A stretch of 64,000 nucleotides of DNA from Microbacterium hominis. GTDB lineage: Bacteria > Actinomycetota > Actinomycetes > Actinomycetales > Microbacteriaceae. Both the position numbers and the translations under genes were made by a program. Below, piece after piece: positions 45,420 to 53,928 of this stretch. The notes under the pieces are model-generated. The model had not been told where the DNA came from, searched no databases, and was given only the letters and a program-made list of their open reading frames with translations. The stretch lies in contig NZ_CP054038.1 in the NCBI RefSeq assembly GCF_013282805.1, positions 3,596,001-3,660,000 of the forward strand. Reading direction: 5' to 3'. Position 1 is the first letter of the stretch, and every line of letters starts with the position of its first letter.

Positions 45420-45433
45420 TTTCCGCGCGGAAA
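45420..45433. promoter_or_regulatory. Second palindrome upstream of the subtilase
   Basis: TTTCCGCGCGGAAA, perfect over 14 bases; GAAACGTTT just before it (45411-45420) is another operator-like inverted repeat. CATAAT at 45463-45468 (minus strand) could be the -10 box. The 380 bases 45269-45648 hold no other gene that I can support. Confidence 0.5.
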
Positions 45434-45603
45434 CATCGTGTCTCGAGCTGGGCGCGGCGCGAATTATGTTGTGATCAGCCACTTATCGGCGGCGTGGCCA
45501 GCGGTACCGGAATCGTCCTTCAGCAACCTGTAACAAGTCGGACACGAACCGGCGTGGCTCCCCGCTCGCTCCGGACAAATCGCTCCGGTTCGCCGCAGAC
45601 GAC

Positions 45604-45635
45604 GGATGCCGCCACCCGATCGGGTGACGGCATCC
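45604..45635 (-). terminator. glyS terminator hairpin made from the over-used word
   Basis: GGATGCCGCCACCCGA and TCGGGTGACGGCATCC adjoin, giving a 32-base near-perfect palindrome with one mismatch (G-T pair in RNA), 14 bases beyond the glyS stop. Confidence 0.7.
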
Positions 45636-45648
45636 ACGGACTCGGAGG

Positions 45649-47034
45649 TCAGGCGCCGCCGAGGCGCTCCGCGAGGTACGCCCGCAGGTTCTCCATCGGC
45701 ACGCGCTCCTGCGACATCGTGTCGCGGTCGCGGACGGTCACGGCGCGGTCCTCGAGCGAGTCGAAGTCGACCGTGACGCAGAAAGGGGTGCCGATCTCGT
45801 CCTGCCGGCGATAGCGGCGGCCGATGGCACCGGCGTCGTCGAAGTCGATGTTCCACTCGCCGCGCAGGCTGTCGGCGACCTCCCGCGCGATCGGCGACAG
45901 CTTCTCGTTGCGCGACAGCGGCAGGATCGCCGCCTTCACGGGCGCCAGCCGCGGGTCGAGCTTGAGCACCGTGCGGGTGTCGGTGCCGCCCTTGGCGTTC
46001 GGCGCCTCCTCCTCGTGGTACGCGTCGACGAGGAACGCCATCATGGCGCGCGTGAGGCCGAACGACGGCTCGATCACGTACGGGATGTACTTCTCGCCCG
46101 AGGCCTGGTCGAAGTAGGTGAGGCTCTGGCCGGAGGCCTCGGTGTGGCTGCCGAGGTCATAGTCGGTGCGGTTGGCGACGCCCATCAGCTCGCCCCACTC
46201 CTTGCCGGGGAAGCCGAAGCGGTACTCGACGTCGATCGTGCCGGCCGAGTAGTGGGCGCGCTCGTGCTCGGGCACGTCGAACTGGCGCATGTTCTCGGGG
46301 TCGATGCCGAGGTCGATGAACCAGTTCCAGCACGCCTCGACCCAGTGGTCGAACCACTGCGGCGCCTCGGCGGGCGGCGCGAAGAACTCGATCTCCATCT
46401 GCTCGAACTCGCGGGTGCGGAAGATGAAGTTTCCGGGCGTGATCTCGTTGCGGAACGCCTTGCCGACCTGGCCGATGCCGAACGGCGGCTTCTTGCGGCT
46501 GGCGGTGAGCACGTTCGAGAAGTTCACGAAGATGCCCTGGGCCGTCTCCGGGCGCAGGAAGTGCAGGCCGGACTCGTCGTCGACGACGCCGAGGTAGGTC
46601 TTCACCAGACCCGAGAACGCCTTCGGCTCCGTGTACTGGCCCTTGGTGCCGCAGTTCGGGCAAGGCACCTCGGCGAGGCCGTTCTCGGCCTTGCGGCCCT
46701 TGCGCGCCTCGAAGTCCTCGATGAGGTTGTCCTCGCGGAAGCGCTTGTGGCACTGCAGGCACTCCACCAGCGGGTCGGTGAAGGTCGCGACGTGGCCGGA
46801 GGCCTCCCACACGCGCTTGGGGAGGATCACCGACGAGTCCAGGCCCACCATGTCGCCGCGGCCGCGCACGAAGGTCTGCCACCACTGCCGACGGATGTTC
46901 TCCTTCAGCTCGGTGCCGAGGGGGCCGTAGTCCCAGGCCGAACGCGAACCGCCGTAGATCTCACCCGCTTGGAAGACGAACCCGCGATGACGGGCGAGGG
47001 CGATGACTTTGTCGAGACGGGACTGCTCGGCCAC
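45649..47034 (-). CDS. glyS: Glycyl-tRNA synthetase (alpha2 type)
   Basis: A 461-residue class II aminoacyl-tRNA synthetase of the dimeric type. [27 protein letters not shown] at the N-terminus, an inserted zinc-like site (CLQCHKRF ... CPNCGTKG), motif 2 [25 protein letters not shown] and motif 3 [13 protein letters not shown] are present. Start is GTG 47034 with GGAG 5 bases upstream, preferred to a longer frame. It charges tRNA-Gly. A hairpin of the over-used word follows its stop. Confidence 0.96.
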   Translation of the reverse strand: MAEQSRLDKVIALARHRGFVFQAGEIYGGSRSAWDYGPLGTELKENIRRQWWQTFVRGRGDMVGLDSSVILPKRVWEASGHVATFTDPLVECLQCHKRFREDNLIEDFEARKGRKAENGLAEVPCPNCGTKGQYTEPKAFSGLVKTYLGVVDDESGLHFLRPETAQGIFVNFSNVLTASRKKPPFGIGQVGKAFRNEITPGNFIFRTREFEQMEIEFFAPPAEAPQWFDHWVEACWNWFIDLGIDPENMRQFDVPEHERAHYSAGTIDVEYRFGFPGKEWGELMGVANRTDYDLGSHTEASGQSLTYFDQASGEKYIPYVIEPSFGLTRAMMAFLVDAYHEEEAPNAKGGTDTRTVLKLDPRLAPVKAAILPLSRNEKLSPIAREVADSLRGEWNIDFDDAGAIGRRYRRQDEIGTPFCVTVDFDSLEDRAVTVRDRDTMSQERVPMENLRAYLAERLGGA

Positions 47035-47074
47035 GGTGGCTCCAATGGTCGGGTGGGGAGGCGCACGAGGTGCG

Positions 47075-47096
47075 GGATGCCGCGAGCGCGGCATCC
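47075..47096. repeat. Palindrome of the over-used word between two genes (10-bp arms)
   Basis: GGATGCCGCG (47075-47084) and CGCGGCATCC (47087-47096) separated by AG, in the 69-base gap between the membrane-protein stop and glyS start; possible terminator. Confidence 0.85.
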
Positions 47097-47103
47097 ATCG
47101 ATT

Positions 47104-48123
47104 CTAATCGGCGCGGGGCACGGGGCCGGTGTCGTCGGCGGCGCGATCGAAGGCGCGATCCCACTCCTGCAGCTCCTTGCGACGGCCGATGAGACCGTCG
47201 AGCGACACCTGGAAGTGCAGTCCGCGCCGCGCGTTGACCTGCTTGATGTTCTCGACGAGCTCGGTCGCGACCTCCGCGAGGGCGGAGCGCACCTCTCGCG
47301 CGCGTTCGGCCGGGTCGTCCCAGAGGTGCGGGTGGGTGAGGATGTCGAGCAGGTAGTCGCGATCGAGCGCCCCGGTGAGCTTGCGCAGCGTGTCGCCGTA
47401 CTCGAGCGCCGCCGTCGCCCGCTGCGCTTCGTCGCCGCGGCGGCCGAGGCGCTCGAACAGCTCGACGGTGTTGGTCGCGACGCCGCCGATCTCGGCGGCG
47501 ACCTCCTGCGCCGCGGGGGTGCCTGCCATCGCGGCGGCGCCGTACTCCGCCGCGAGCACCCGCAGGCGCGCCACCGACGAGCGCACCGGCTCGGGCAGGG
47601 CGTTCCGGTCGCTGCGGCGACGCGCGCGCACGATGCCGAGCACCGCACCGCCCGCGGCCAGGACGACCGCGACGCCGACGGCGACGCCGATCACGACGCC
47701 CGCATCGATGCCCCCGGTGGCGCCGCCGGCACCGCCGGGGATCTCGGCGGTGATCTGCTCCACCGTCTGGGTGAGGGCGCCCTCGACGGAGTCGGTCGAG
47801 GCCTCCGACTCGTTCGCGATGCGCAGCGCCTCGCCGCTCGGGAGCACCCGGGAACCCGCGAACACGTCGTCGCCCACCGCCACGATGATGGTGTCGTACG
47901 GAGTGGATTCGGCCAGCTCCGCCAGGATCTGCTGATCGGATGCCTCGAGCGAGACGTTCTCCGAGAACACCGCGATCCCGATCGATGCGTCGCCCACCTG
48001 CTGTTCGAGCGCACTCGCGAGATCGGCGGCGCCGCTCACCTCGCGGGACACGTACACGTTCGCGCCGGCCAGCCCGTCGACGGCGTCATCGACGTAGCCG
48101 GTGGTGTCCAGTGGCTGCAGCAT
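47104..48123 (-). CDS. Membrane protein with TPM/Rv1476-like N-terminal domain
   Basis: A 339-residue protein. Residues 1-130 have the TPM/DUF6676-like pattern (GLAGANVYVSREVSGAADLASALEQQV, IGIAVFSENVS, TIIVAVGDDVF) and lack a signal peptide, though the domain is normally extracytoplasmic. One long membrane segment (IDAGVVIGVAVGVAVVLAAGGAVLGIV, about 143-167) is followed by a helical cytoplasmic domain (about 180-335) ending in a long charged helix. It starts 9 bases after the vWA gene stop, so both act together. Confidence 0.72.
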   Translation of the reverse strand: MLQPLDTTGYVDDAVDGLAGANVYVSREVSGAADLASALEQQVGDASIGIAVFSENVSLEASDQQILAELAESTPYDTIIVAVGDDVFAGSRVLPSGEALRIANESEASTDSVEGALTQTVEQITAEIPGGAGGATGGIDAGVVIGVAVGVAVVLAAGGAVLGIVRARRRSDRNALPEPVRSSVARLRVLAAEYGAAAMAGTPAAQEVAAEIGGVATNTVELFERLGRRGDEAQRATAALEYGDTLRKLTGALDRDYLLDILTHPHLWDDPAERAREVRSALAEVATELVENIKQVNARRGLHFQVSLDGLIGRRKELQEWDRAFDRAADDTGPVPRAD

Positions 48124-48132
48124 GCGGTGGCC

Positions 48133-49980
48133 TCAGAAGTTGTTGATGACCGAGGCGAACACGAGGTCGATCTTGGCCGCGTCGGAGGCGTCGAACCACT
48201 GACCGCCGGTCGCCTCCGCGATGCGCTGCAGCGCACGGGTGTCGGCGCCCTCGCCGTACGCGATCGGGAAGATGCGCACCGGCGACGACTCGCCTCCCTC
48301 CCCCTCGTCTGCGCCGATGCGCGCGATGAGCGAATCGAGGGAGATCGTGGAGTCGGTGTCCTGGCCGTCGGAGAGCACGACGATGGCGTTGATGCGCCCC
48401 GGCTCGGCCCGCGCGGTCATCTCCTCGTACGCGACGGCGATCGCGTCGTAGAGCGGCGTGCCCTCGCGCTGGGCGAAGCGCAGGTCGTCGAGCGAAGCAT
48501 CCACCGACTCGCGATCGGAGGCGAGCGGCTCGACGTCGCGGAGCACGACGATGTTCTCGCCGGCCTCGGACTCGATGCCCGTGGTGAAGGCCCAGACGCC
48601 CACCTCGTCGCTCGAGCGGAAGTGGCCGAGCGTGGCCTGCGCGCCCTCGATGGCGCCGTCGAGCTTGGAACGGCCATCCCCGATCGGGTCGTCCATCGAG
48701 CCCGAGATGTCGATCACCTCGAGCACCGACGAGGGCTTGCGGATCTGGGTCCACTGGTCGAGCGCGGCCGAGACCACGTCGACGGCAGGGCGCGGGAGCG
48801 TGATCGCGGGGCCGGCGGGGTCGACGCCGAACTCCGCGGTGAACAGGTCGCCGAGGGGCGCCGAGGCATCGAGGGGCCGGAAGCCGAACGCGGGGAGGAT
48901 CTCCTGGGCCGCGTCGGTCTGCAGGAACGCGGCGAACGCGGCGCCCGCCTCGGCCTGGGCGTCGGTCACCCAGTCGGCCCCGAGCACGGTGATGGGATTG
49001 TCCGACCACATCGATCCGCCCGAGGGATAGATCGCGACCAGCTTCTCGCTGGGCCGGGTGAGCGTCTCCCCCGGCTGCACGGTGTGGGAGTCGGGGTTGC
49101 CCTGGTTGTAGTTGAGGAGGGAGGTCTCCTCGAGGGCGACCGCCGACACGTAGCCCGACCCGCCCGCCCCGTTCTGCGTCTCGTCGTAGAGGGTCGTCAG
49201 CACCTTGCCGGTGGTGTCGCCGTAGTGGATGACGCACTCCTCGAACACGCGCGAGAAGTCCTCCGCGGTGGCGACGTCGTCGGTCGTGAGGTCGGCCGAC
49301 TTGCCCGCCGCCTCGTACGACTGCATGAGGATCGCCGATAGGCCGGTGGTCGAGGTGTTCGGGTTGGTCTTGGAGATCTTGAACGACCCCCACAGGGACT
49401 TGCCGACGCTGCCCCAGCCCTCCGGGTCCTGGCAGAGCGCCTCCAGGTCGGCGATGCCGATCTCGGCGTCGGGCCAGCCGAGCGCCTTCGCCATGGTCTC
49501 GGGCATGCCGAACACGACCGGCGTGTGGGTGAAGCTCTCCGGCTCGCCGACGAGCGCCGGCGATCCCGCCGCCGCGACGCGCTCGGTCCAGACGGTGGAG
49601 GCGGGCGACCACATCGCCGGCCAGCGCCGCACATCGTCGTCGGGCCAGTCGCCGCCCGCGGAGAGGAAGCGCGTCGCGTCGCCCGAGGAGACGTTGATCG
49701 GGCGCACGGTGGCGCACTCGGCGAGCGCCTCATGCTGCGGCGACTGCTTGAAGGCGTCGGCGAGCGCGTCGAGCATGTTGACCTTCTCCGACGAGGTCGC
49801 CACCACCACGCTCGTGCAGCCGTCGTCGACGAAGTCTCCGTCGACCGCGTCGTCTTCACCGGTCGGCGTGCACGCGGTCAGCGCCAGGCCGACAGCGAGC
49901 GCGAGAGCGCCGATCCGGACCGTGCGGCGGGTCCCGGCGGCGGCGATGCGGACGGGCTCTGTCTCGAGGCGGGGGGCCAT
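48133..49980 (-). CDS. Lipoprotein: substrate-binding-like domain fused to von Willebrand A domain
   Basis: A 615-residue protein. The N-terminus has a basic stretch, a hydrophobic helix and lipobox LALTAC (Cys37). Residues about 55-370 resemble a periplasmic binding protein (TSSEKVNMLDALADAFKQ, DWVTDAQAEAGAAFAAFLQTDAAQEILPAFGFRP). Residues about 415-600 form a von Willebrand A domain with an intact metal site: DISGS (Asp424, Ser426, Ser428), REGTPLYDAI and LSDGQD. No permease or ATPase is nearby. Binding to another surface component through metal-ion adhesion is the likely mode. Confidence 0.82.
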   Translation of the reverse strand: MAPRLETEPVRIAAAGTRRTVRIGALALAVGLALTACTPTGEDDAVDGDFVDDGCTSVVVATSSEKVNMLDALADAFKQSPQHEALAECATVRPINVSSGDATRFLSAGGDWPDDDVRRWPAMWSPASTVWTERVAAAGSPALVGEPESFTHTPVVFGMPETMAKALGWPDAEIGIADLEALCQDPEGWGSVGKSLWGSFKISKTNPNTSTTGLSAILMQSYEAAGKSADLTTDDVATAEDFSRVFEECVIHYGDTTGKVLTTLYDETQNGAGGSGYVSAVALEETSLLNYNQGNPDSHTVQPGETLTRPSEKLVAIYPSGGSMWSDNPITVLGADWVTDAQAEAGAAFAAFLQTDAAQEILPAFGFRPLDASAPLGDLFTAEFGVDPAGPAITLPRPAVDVVSAALDQWTQIRKPSSVLEVIDISGSMDDPIGDGRSKLDGAIEGAQATLGHFRSSDEVGVWAFTTGIESEAGENIVVLRDVEPLASDRESVDASLDDLRFAQREGTPLYDAIAVAYEEMTARAEPGRINAIVVLSDGQDTDSTISLDSLIARIGADEGEGGESSPVRIFPIAYGEGADTRALQRIAEATGGQWFDASDAAKIDLVFASVINNF

Positions 49981-50008
49981 GCGTACAGCGTAGATCCCCG
50001 CCCGGGCC

Positions 50009-50902
50009 TCACGTGCCGAAGCCGCACCACTGCGCCACCCAGGTGAGGATGCGACCGCGCAGCGCGTCGCCGACGAACAGCTCGATCTCGCCCGGCTCCC
50101 CGTCGACGATCACGCGCACGTCGAAGATCGTGCCGCGCTTGTCCTCCTGCACGGCGTGCGGATCGCACCGGAAGGGCACGATCGGCACGTCGACACCCTG
50201 CGCCGCGCCGTCGGCGGTCACGTCGGCGTCGATCGGGAAGGTGCCGTCGACGCTCGCGTCGCCGAAGTCGAGGAGGTTCGTGCCCTCGACGGCGACGATC
50301 GTCACCTCTGTTGCCGAGTCGCCGGTGGGCGTCATCTCGAGCCGGAGCATGCCCGGCGAACCGGTGGCGAACGTGGTGAACGACGTGAACGCGAGGTCGA
50401 CGGCCGCCCCGAGCGCCTGGGCGCGGCACTCGCGCTCGTGCAGCGGGCCGACGAAGCCGAGCGGGTCGGTCGCCGCGGCCCGCACGGGCTCTCCTGCGTC
50501 GCCGCCGAGGTCGAGGAGCACGACGGGCGCGGCATCCACCGTCCCGTCGCCCGCGCAGGCCATCTCGGGGAGCTGCACGCGGATCTCGACGCGGCCGCCC
50601 GGCGGCACGGTCGTGGTGCGCCCCGCGACGACCCGCGTCGCCTCCCCGTCGAAGCGCTCGTCCTGCACGCGCACATCGCCGATGACGACGGCCTCGTCGG
50701 ATCCGTTGCTCACCTGCACCTGCGCCTGCCGTGCGGCGACGTCTCCGCGCAGCTGCACGAGCGCGACCTCCAGCCCTGCGGGCACGGCGTCGGGCGAGGG
50801 CGAAGGCGGGCCGGCCGGATCGCAGGCCACGAGCAGGGCACCGAGCATCGCGACCTGCACCGCGGTCGACAGGGCGGCGACGGCGCGCCCGCGTGCGACC
50901 AC
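50009..50902 (-). CDS. Putative lipoprotein of the binding-protein/vWA cassette
   Basis: A 297-residue protein that I do not recognise. It has a lipoprotein signal peptide with LLVACDP (Cys27), then a proline/serine-rich spacer and a beta-rich region resembling immunoglobulin-like domains (VALVQLRGDVAARQAQVQVSN, TTTVPPGGRVEIRVQLP). Four cysteines in the mature part could form disulfides. GTG 50902 with GGAGG 5 bases upstream is chosen over much longer frames. It overlaps the 3' end region of menC by adjacency (2 bases apart) and precedes the vWA gene by 28 bases. Confidence 0.72.
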   Translation of the reverse strand: MVARGRAVAALSTAVQVAMLGALLVACDPAGPPSPSPDAVPAGLEVALVQLRGDVAARQAQVQVSNGSDEAVVIGDVRVQDERFDGEATRVVAGRTTTVPPGGRVEIRVQLPEMACAGDGTVDAAPVVLLDLGGDAGEPVRAAATDPLGFVGPLHERECRAQALGAAVDLAFTSFTTFATGSPGMLRLEMTPTGDSATEVTIVAVEGTNLLDFGDASVDGTFPIDADVTADGAAQGVDVPIVPFRCDPHAVQEDKRGTIFDVRVIVDGEPGEIELFVGDALRGRILTWVAQWCGFGT

Positions 50903-50904
50903 CG

Positions 50905-52032
50905 CTACCTCCGCAGCACTTCTCGGGCGACGGTGAACTCCTCGAGGGCGGCGTCGTCGAGCTCGACGCCCAGCCCGTGCCCGGTCGGCACCCGCACGTG
51001 GCCGTCTTCGAGCACAGCCGGCTCCGTGACGATGTCGCGGGTGTAGAAGCGGTTCGAGGCGGAGATGTCGCCCGGCAGGGTGAATCCCGGCAGGGCGGCG
51101 AGCGCGGCGTTGGCCGCGCGGCCGATGCCCGTCTCGAGCATGCCGCCGCACCATACCGGGATGCCCGCATCGCGGCACAGGTCATGGATGCGCAGCGCCT
51201 CGAGGTACCCGCCGACCCGCCCGGCCTTGATGTTGATGACCGATGCCGATCCGAGCGCGAGGGCATCGAGGGCGGCCTTGGCCGACACCACCGACTCGTC
51301 GAGGCAGATCGGCGTCTTCACGTGACGCGCCAGCGCGGCGTGGTCGACGATGTCGTCTTCCTGCAGCGGCTGCTCGATCAGCAGCAGGTCGAACCGGTCG
51401 AGCTCGGCGAGGGTGTCGAGGTCGGCGAGCGTGTAGGCCGAGTTCGCGTCGACCTGCAGGGGGATGCCGCCGAAGGCGTCGCGCACTGCGGCGGTGTCGT
51501 GCACGTCGCGCCCGGGCTTGATCTTGATCTTGATGCGCACGTACCCCTCGTCGAGGTACCCGCGCACGGCCTCCACGAGGGCTTGCGGGTCGCGCTGGAT
51601 GCCGACGCTCACGCCGCTCGGCACGCGGTCGCGCTCGGCGCCGAGGTACTCCGCGAACGCACGGCCCTGGGCGCGCAGCGCCGCGTCGAGCACGGCGAGC
51701 TCGAGTCCCGCCTTGACCATGCGGTGGCCCTTGAACGGCTCGAGCGCCGGCGCGACGCGCTCCGCAGGCAGTGTCCGCTCGTCGAGCAGGGCCGGGATCA
51801 GCCAGCGCAGCGCGACGTCCCAGGCGCCGTAGGTGTACTCGCTCGAATACAGCGGCGCGTCCTGCGTGACGATCTCGCCCCAGCCGTCGCCGTCGGCCGT
51901 CAGCGCCCGCACCACGATCACCTCGCGCACCGTCTCGGTGCCGAACGAGGTCGTGAAGGGGGACACGAGGGGCAGGTGCAGCACCCGCAGCTCGAATCCG
52001 TCGAGGGTGATCGGTGCGGTGGGCGCGCGCAT
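50905..52032 (-). CDS. menC: o-Succinylbenzoate synthase / N-acylamino-acid racemase (MenC family)
   Basis: A 375-residue enolase-superfamily enzyme. The metal and catalytic residues are in place: Lys-x-Lys (RIKIKIKPG, Lys168/170), Asp195 (QVDAN), Glu220 (LIEQP), Asp245 (CLDES) and Lys269 (NIKAGR). It would dehydrate SHCHC in menaquinone synthesis and may also racemise N-acyl amino acids. About 375 residues is the NSAR/OSBS subgroup size. A GNAT gene (52329-53045) in the same orientation supports the racemase alternative. First gene of the lipoprotein/vWA cassette by position. Confidence 0.85.
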   Translation of the reverse strand: MRAPTAPITLDGFELRVLHLPLVSPFTTSFGTETVREVIVVRALTADGDGWGEIVTQDAPLYSSEYTYGAWDVALRWLIPALLDERTLPAERVAPALEPFKGHRMVKAGLELAVLDAALRAQGRAFAEYLGAERDRVPSGVSVGIQRDPQALVEAVRGYLDEGYVRIKIKIKPGRDVHDTAAVRDAFGGIPLQVDANSAYTLADLDTLAELDRFDLLLIEQPLQEDDIVDHAALARHVKTPICLDESVVSAKAALDALALGSASVINIKAGRVGGYLEALRIHDLCRDAGIPVWCGGMLETGIGRAANAALAALPGFTLPGDISASNRFYTRDIVTEPAVLEDGHVRVPTGHGLGVELDDAALEEFTVAREVLRR

Positions 52033-52059
52033 GCCCCTCAGGCTACGCCGGGTCGTGGG

Positions 52060-52242
52060 TCAGACGGCCGCAACGCGGGCGGCGACCCGGCGCGACGGGG
52101 CGACGAAGGTCTGGCGGGCGGCGCGGGGCAGGCCGCGGCGCGGCAGGCGCGGCATCCGGCGCGACACGGTGTGCGGTGCGCGCGGCGTGCGACGGAAAGC
52201 GTCGACGATCGCCTCGACGATGGTCTCGGTGTGCTCGTGCAT
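52060..52242 (-). CDS. Small basic protein (60 residues)
   Basis: MHEHTETIVEAIVDAFRRTPRAPH is followed by an arginine-rich tail (SRRMPRLPRRGLPRAARQTF). No relative is recognised. An AGGAGGAG ribosome-binding site stands 2-3 bases before the ATG, one of the strongest in the window, which supports real translation. An in-frame start at 52296 exists but has no such site. It could be a nucleic-acid-binding micro-protein, or a regulatory leader. Confidence 0.55.
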   Translation of the reverse strand: MHEHTETIVEAIVDAFRRTPRAPHTVSRRMPRLPRRGLPRAARQTFVAPSRRVAARVAAV

Positions 52243-52328
52243 GGCTCCTCCTGGCTGTTCGCAGTGGAGGAGCCCCTTCGGCCGGCCCTGATACACGCCC
52301 GGTGGATGGATGCCGCGCCCGGCGCGGG

Positions 52329-53045
52329 TCAGGGTCGAACCAGCAGATACCCGCGGGCGTCATCGAAGCCGCCGACCACGAGTCCGTCGGCGAGGTGGCC
52401 GACGAGAGCCTCGCGCACCCGGACGCGCCAGGAGGCGGCATCCACCGGATCCGACGCCCGCAGCGCCTCGATGTCGCGCGGGATCGCGACCGACGCCACC
52501 ACCGCATCGTCCTCGGGGGTGGGCGCGGGCGGCGCAGCGAGCGCCCACGACACCATCACCCGGTCGGACTCGTCGCCGCGGTTGACGCCGTCGTCCATCG
52601 GTCCGTAGTGGTTCACGAGGTACTCGGTCACCCTGGCTCCCAGCACCCGCAGGTTGAAGTGGGCGTTGCGGGCGATGAGGGGGTCGAACGTCCACGTCAC
52701 GTGCCCGACGCCGCGGCGCAGCGCCCAATCCCGCTGGTGGAACTTCAGCAGCCGCCCGATCCCCCGGCCCTGGTGCCCCGGCAGCACGCCGGTGATGTGG
52801 CTGTGCATCGATCGCGCCGCGGGCTCCGCGAAGAACGCGACCGAGGCTCCGACCATGCGCTCGCCGTCGTAGATGCCGACCGCGTAGCTGCCGGCGTGGG
52901 CGAGAGCGCGCAGCAGGTTCGGCGGCATGCCGCCGCGGTCGCCGCCCCACACCTCGGCGAGCACCTCGGAGGCCGTGAAGACCTCCTCCACGGTGTCGAG
53001 GGGATGGATGCCGAGACCGGCCGCGGGATCGGGTTGCGCGCTCAC
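52329..53045 (-). CDS. GNAT family N-acyltransferase
   Basis: A 238-residue acyltransferase. The acyl-CoA-binding loop is HITGVLPGHQGRGIGRLLK (Q/R-x-x-G-x-G/A), followed by DWALRRGVGHVTWTFDPL. The size and the WTFDPLIARNAHFNLRVLGA motif fit the predicted acetyltransferase group COG3375, in which amino-acid N-succinyltransferases beside NSAR/OSBS genes are known. The neighbouring menC-like gene makes an N-acyl amino acid role plausible. GTG/ATG start at 53045. Confidence 0.82.
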   Translation of the reverse strand: MSAQPDPAAGLGIHPLDTVEEVFTASEVLAEVWGGDRGGMPPNLLRALAHAGSYAVGIYDGERMVGASVAFFAEPAARSMHSHITGVLPGHQGRGIGRLLKFHQRDWALRRGVGHVTWTFDPLIARNAHFNLRVLGARVTEYLVNHYGPMDDGVNRGDESDRVMVSWALAAPPAPTPEDDAVVASVAIPRDIEALRASDPVDAASWRVRVREALVGHLADGLVVGGFDDARGYLLVRP

Positions 53046-53070
53046 GGCCCCACGTTACGCCCGCGCGTGC

Positions 53071-53103
53071 GGTCAGCGCGCGGTCAGCGCGCGGTCAGCG
53101 CGC
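53071..53103. repeat. 11-bp tandem repeat overlapping a stop codon
   Basis: GGTCAGCGCGC occurs three times head to tail; the third copy contains the stop codon of the alpha/beta hydrolase (complement of 53095-53097). Confidence 0.85.
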
Positions 53104-53877
53104 GCCGGTGGTGGCGACGTGCTCGGCGAACAGTCCGGGCCAGGCCATGATCCCGTAGGGCGTGCGGGCGACGACCAGCCGAGAGTCCGGGAGCAGCTTC
53201 TTGAGCCGCTTGGCCGTGGTGATCGGGTGGGCGGGGTCGCCCGTCCAGGCGAGGATCAGGGTGGGCGTCGTGATCTTCGCAACGGTCTTCTCACCGGGGA
53301 AATCCGTGGATGCCGCACCCCGCAGCACCGTGGGAAGCAGGTGCTCCGGCACGCTCGGGTGCGTGACGGGCGCGTCGGCGAGCGCGGGCGGCACCGGGGA
53401 GACCGCGCTGGCCAGGAACGCGTCGAGCCCCTCCCGCTCGATGCGCGCGGCGTTCACGCGGTAGACGCGCTGCTGCAGCGGCCGGGTCGCCCACGCGGTG
53501 GGCGGCACCACCAGGGTGAGGCTGGCGAATCGCTCGGGATGCCGCTTGGCGGCGTGCAGGAGTGTGCCCGAGCCCATCGAGGGGCCCACCGCGTGCACCC
53601 GCTCGCCGGGCGCGAGCGCGTCGAGGATCGCGAGCAGGTCGCGGGCCAGCCGGGTCCAGCGGTACGAGCGCGGATCGCTGTCTCCGGTCGACCCGCCGTG
53701 CCCGCGGGCGTCGTAGCGCAGCACGCGGTGCCCGCGCAGGGCGCGACCGAGGTCGAGGCCGAGCTGGGCGTCCTGCGCGCGCGAGGAGGTGAGTCCGTGA
53801 AGCTGCACGACGAGCGGCCCGGTGGAACCCGTGATGTCGTAGTCGATGGTCACATCGTCGACGGCGAGTGCGGGCAC
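53095..53877 (-). CDS. Alpha/beta-fold hydrolase
   Basis: A 260-residue hydrolase. QLHGLTSSRAQD holds the oxyanion-hole region, VLRYDARGHGGS is typical, and the nucleophile elbow is GPSMGS (Ser100). The acid is probably Asp in WTGDPAHPIT. The usual glycine-histidine near the C-terminus is not obvious: that region reads ARTPYGIMAWPGLFAEHVATTG, so the catalytic histidine is either displaced (EHV) or missing. Start GTG 53877. Substrate unknown. Confidence 0.82.
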   Translation of the reverse strand: MPALAVDDVTIDYDITGSTGPLVVQLHGLTSSRAQDAQLGLDLGRALRGHRVLRYDARGHGGSTGDSDPRSYRWTRLARDLLAILDALAPGERVHAVGPSMGSGTLLHAAKRHPERFASLTLVVPPTAWATRPLQQRVYRVNAARIEREGLDAFLASAVSPVPPALADAPVTHPSVPEHLLPTVLRGAASTDFPGEKTVAKITTPTLILAWTGDPAHPITTAKRLKKLLPDSRLVVARTPYGIMAWPGLFAEHVATTGAR

Positions 53878-53914
53878 AGAACCTCCACGGCGCGGGCGTG
53901 AAACCTGAGAGCCC

Positions 53915-53920
53915 TAGACT
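53915..53920 (+). promoter_or_regulatory. -10 box of the condensation-domain gene
   Basis: TAGACT, 8 bases before the ATG at 53929; no ribosome-binding site. Confidence 0.5.
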
Positions 53921-53928
53921 ACGACGCC

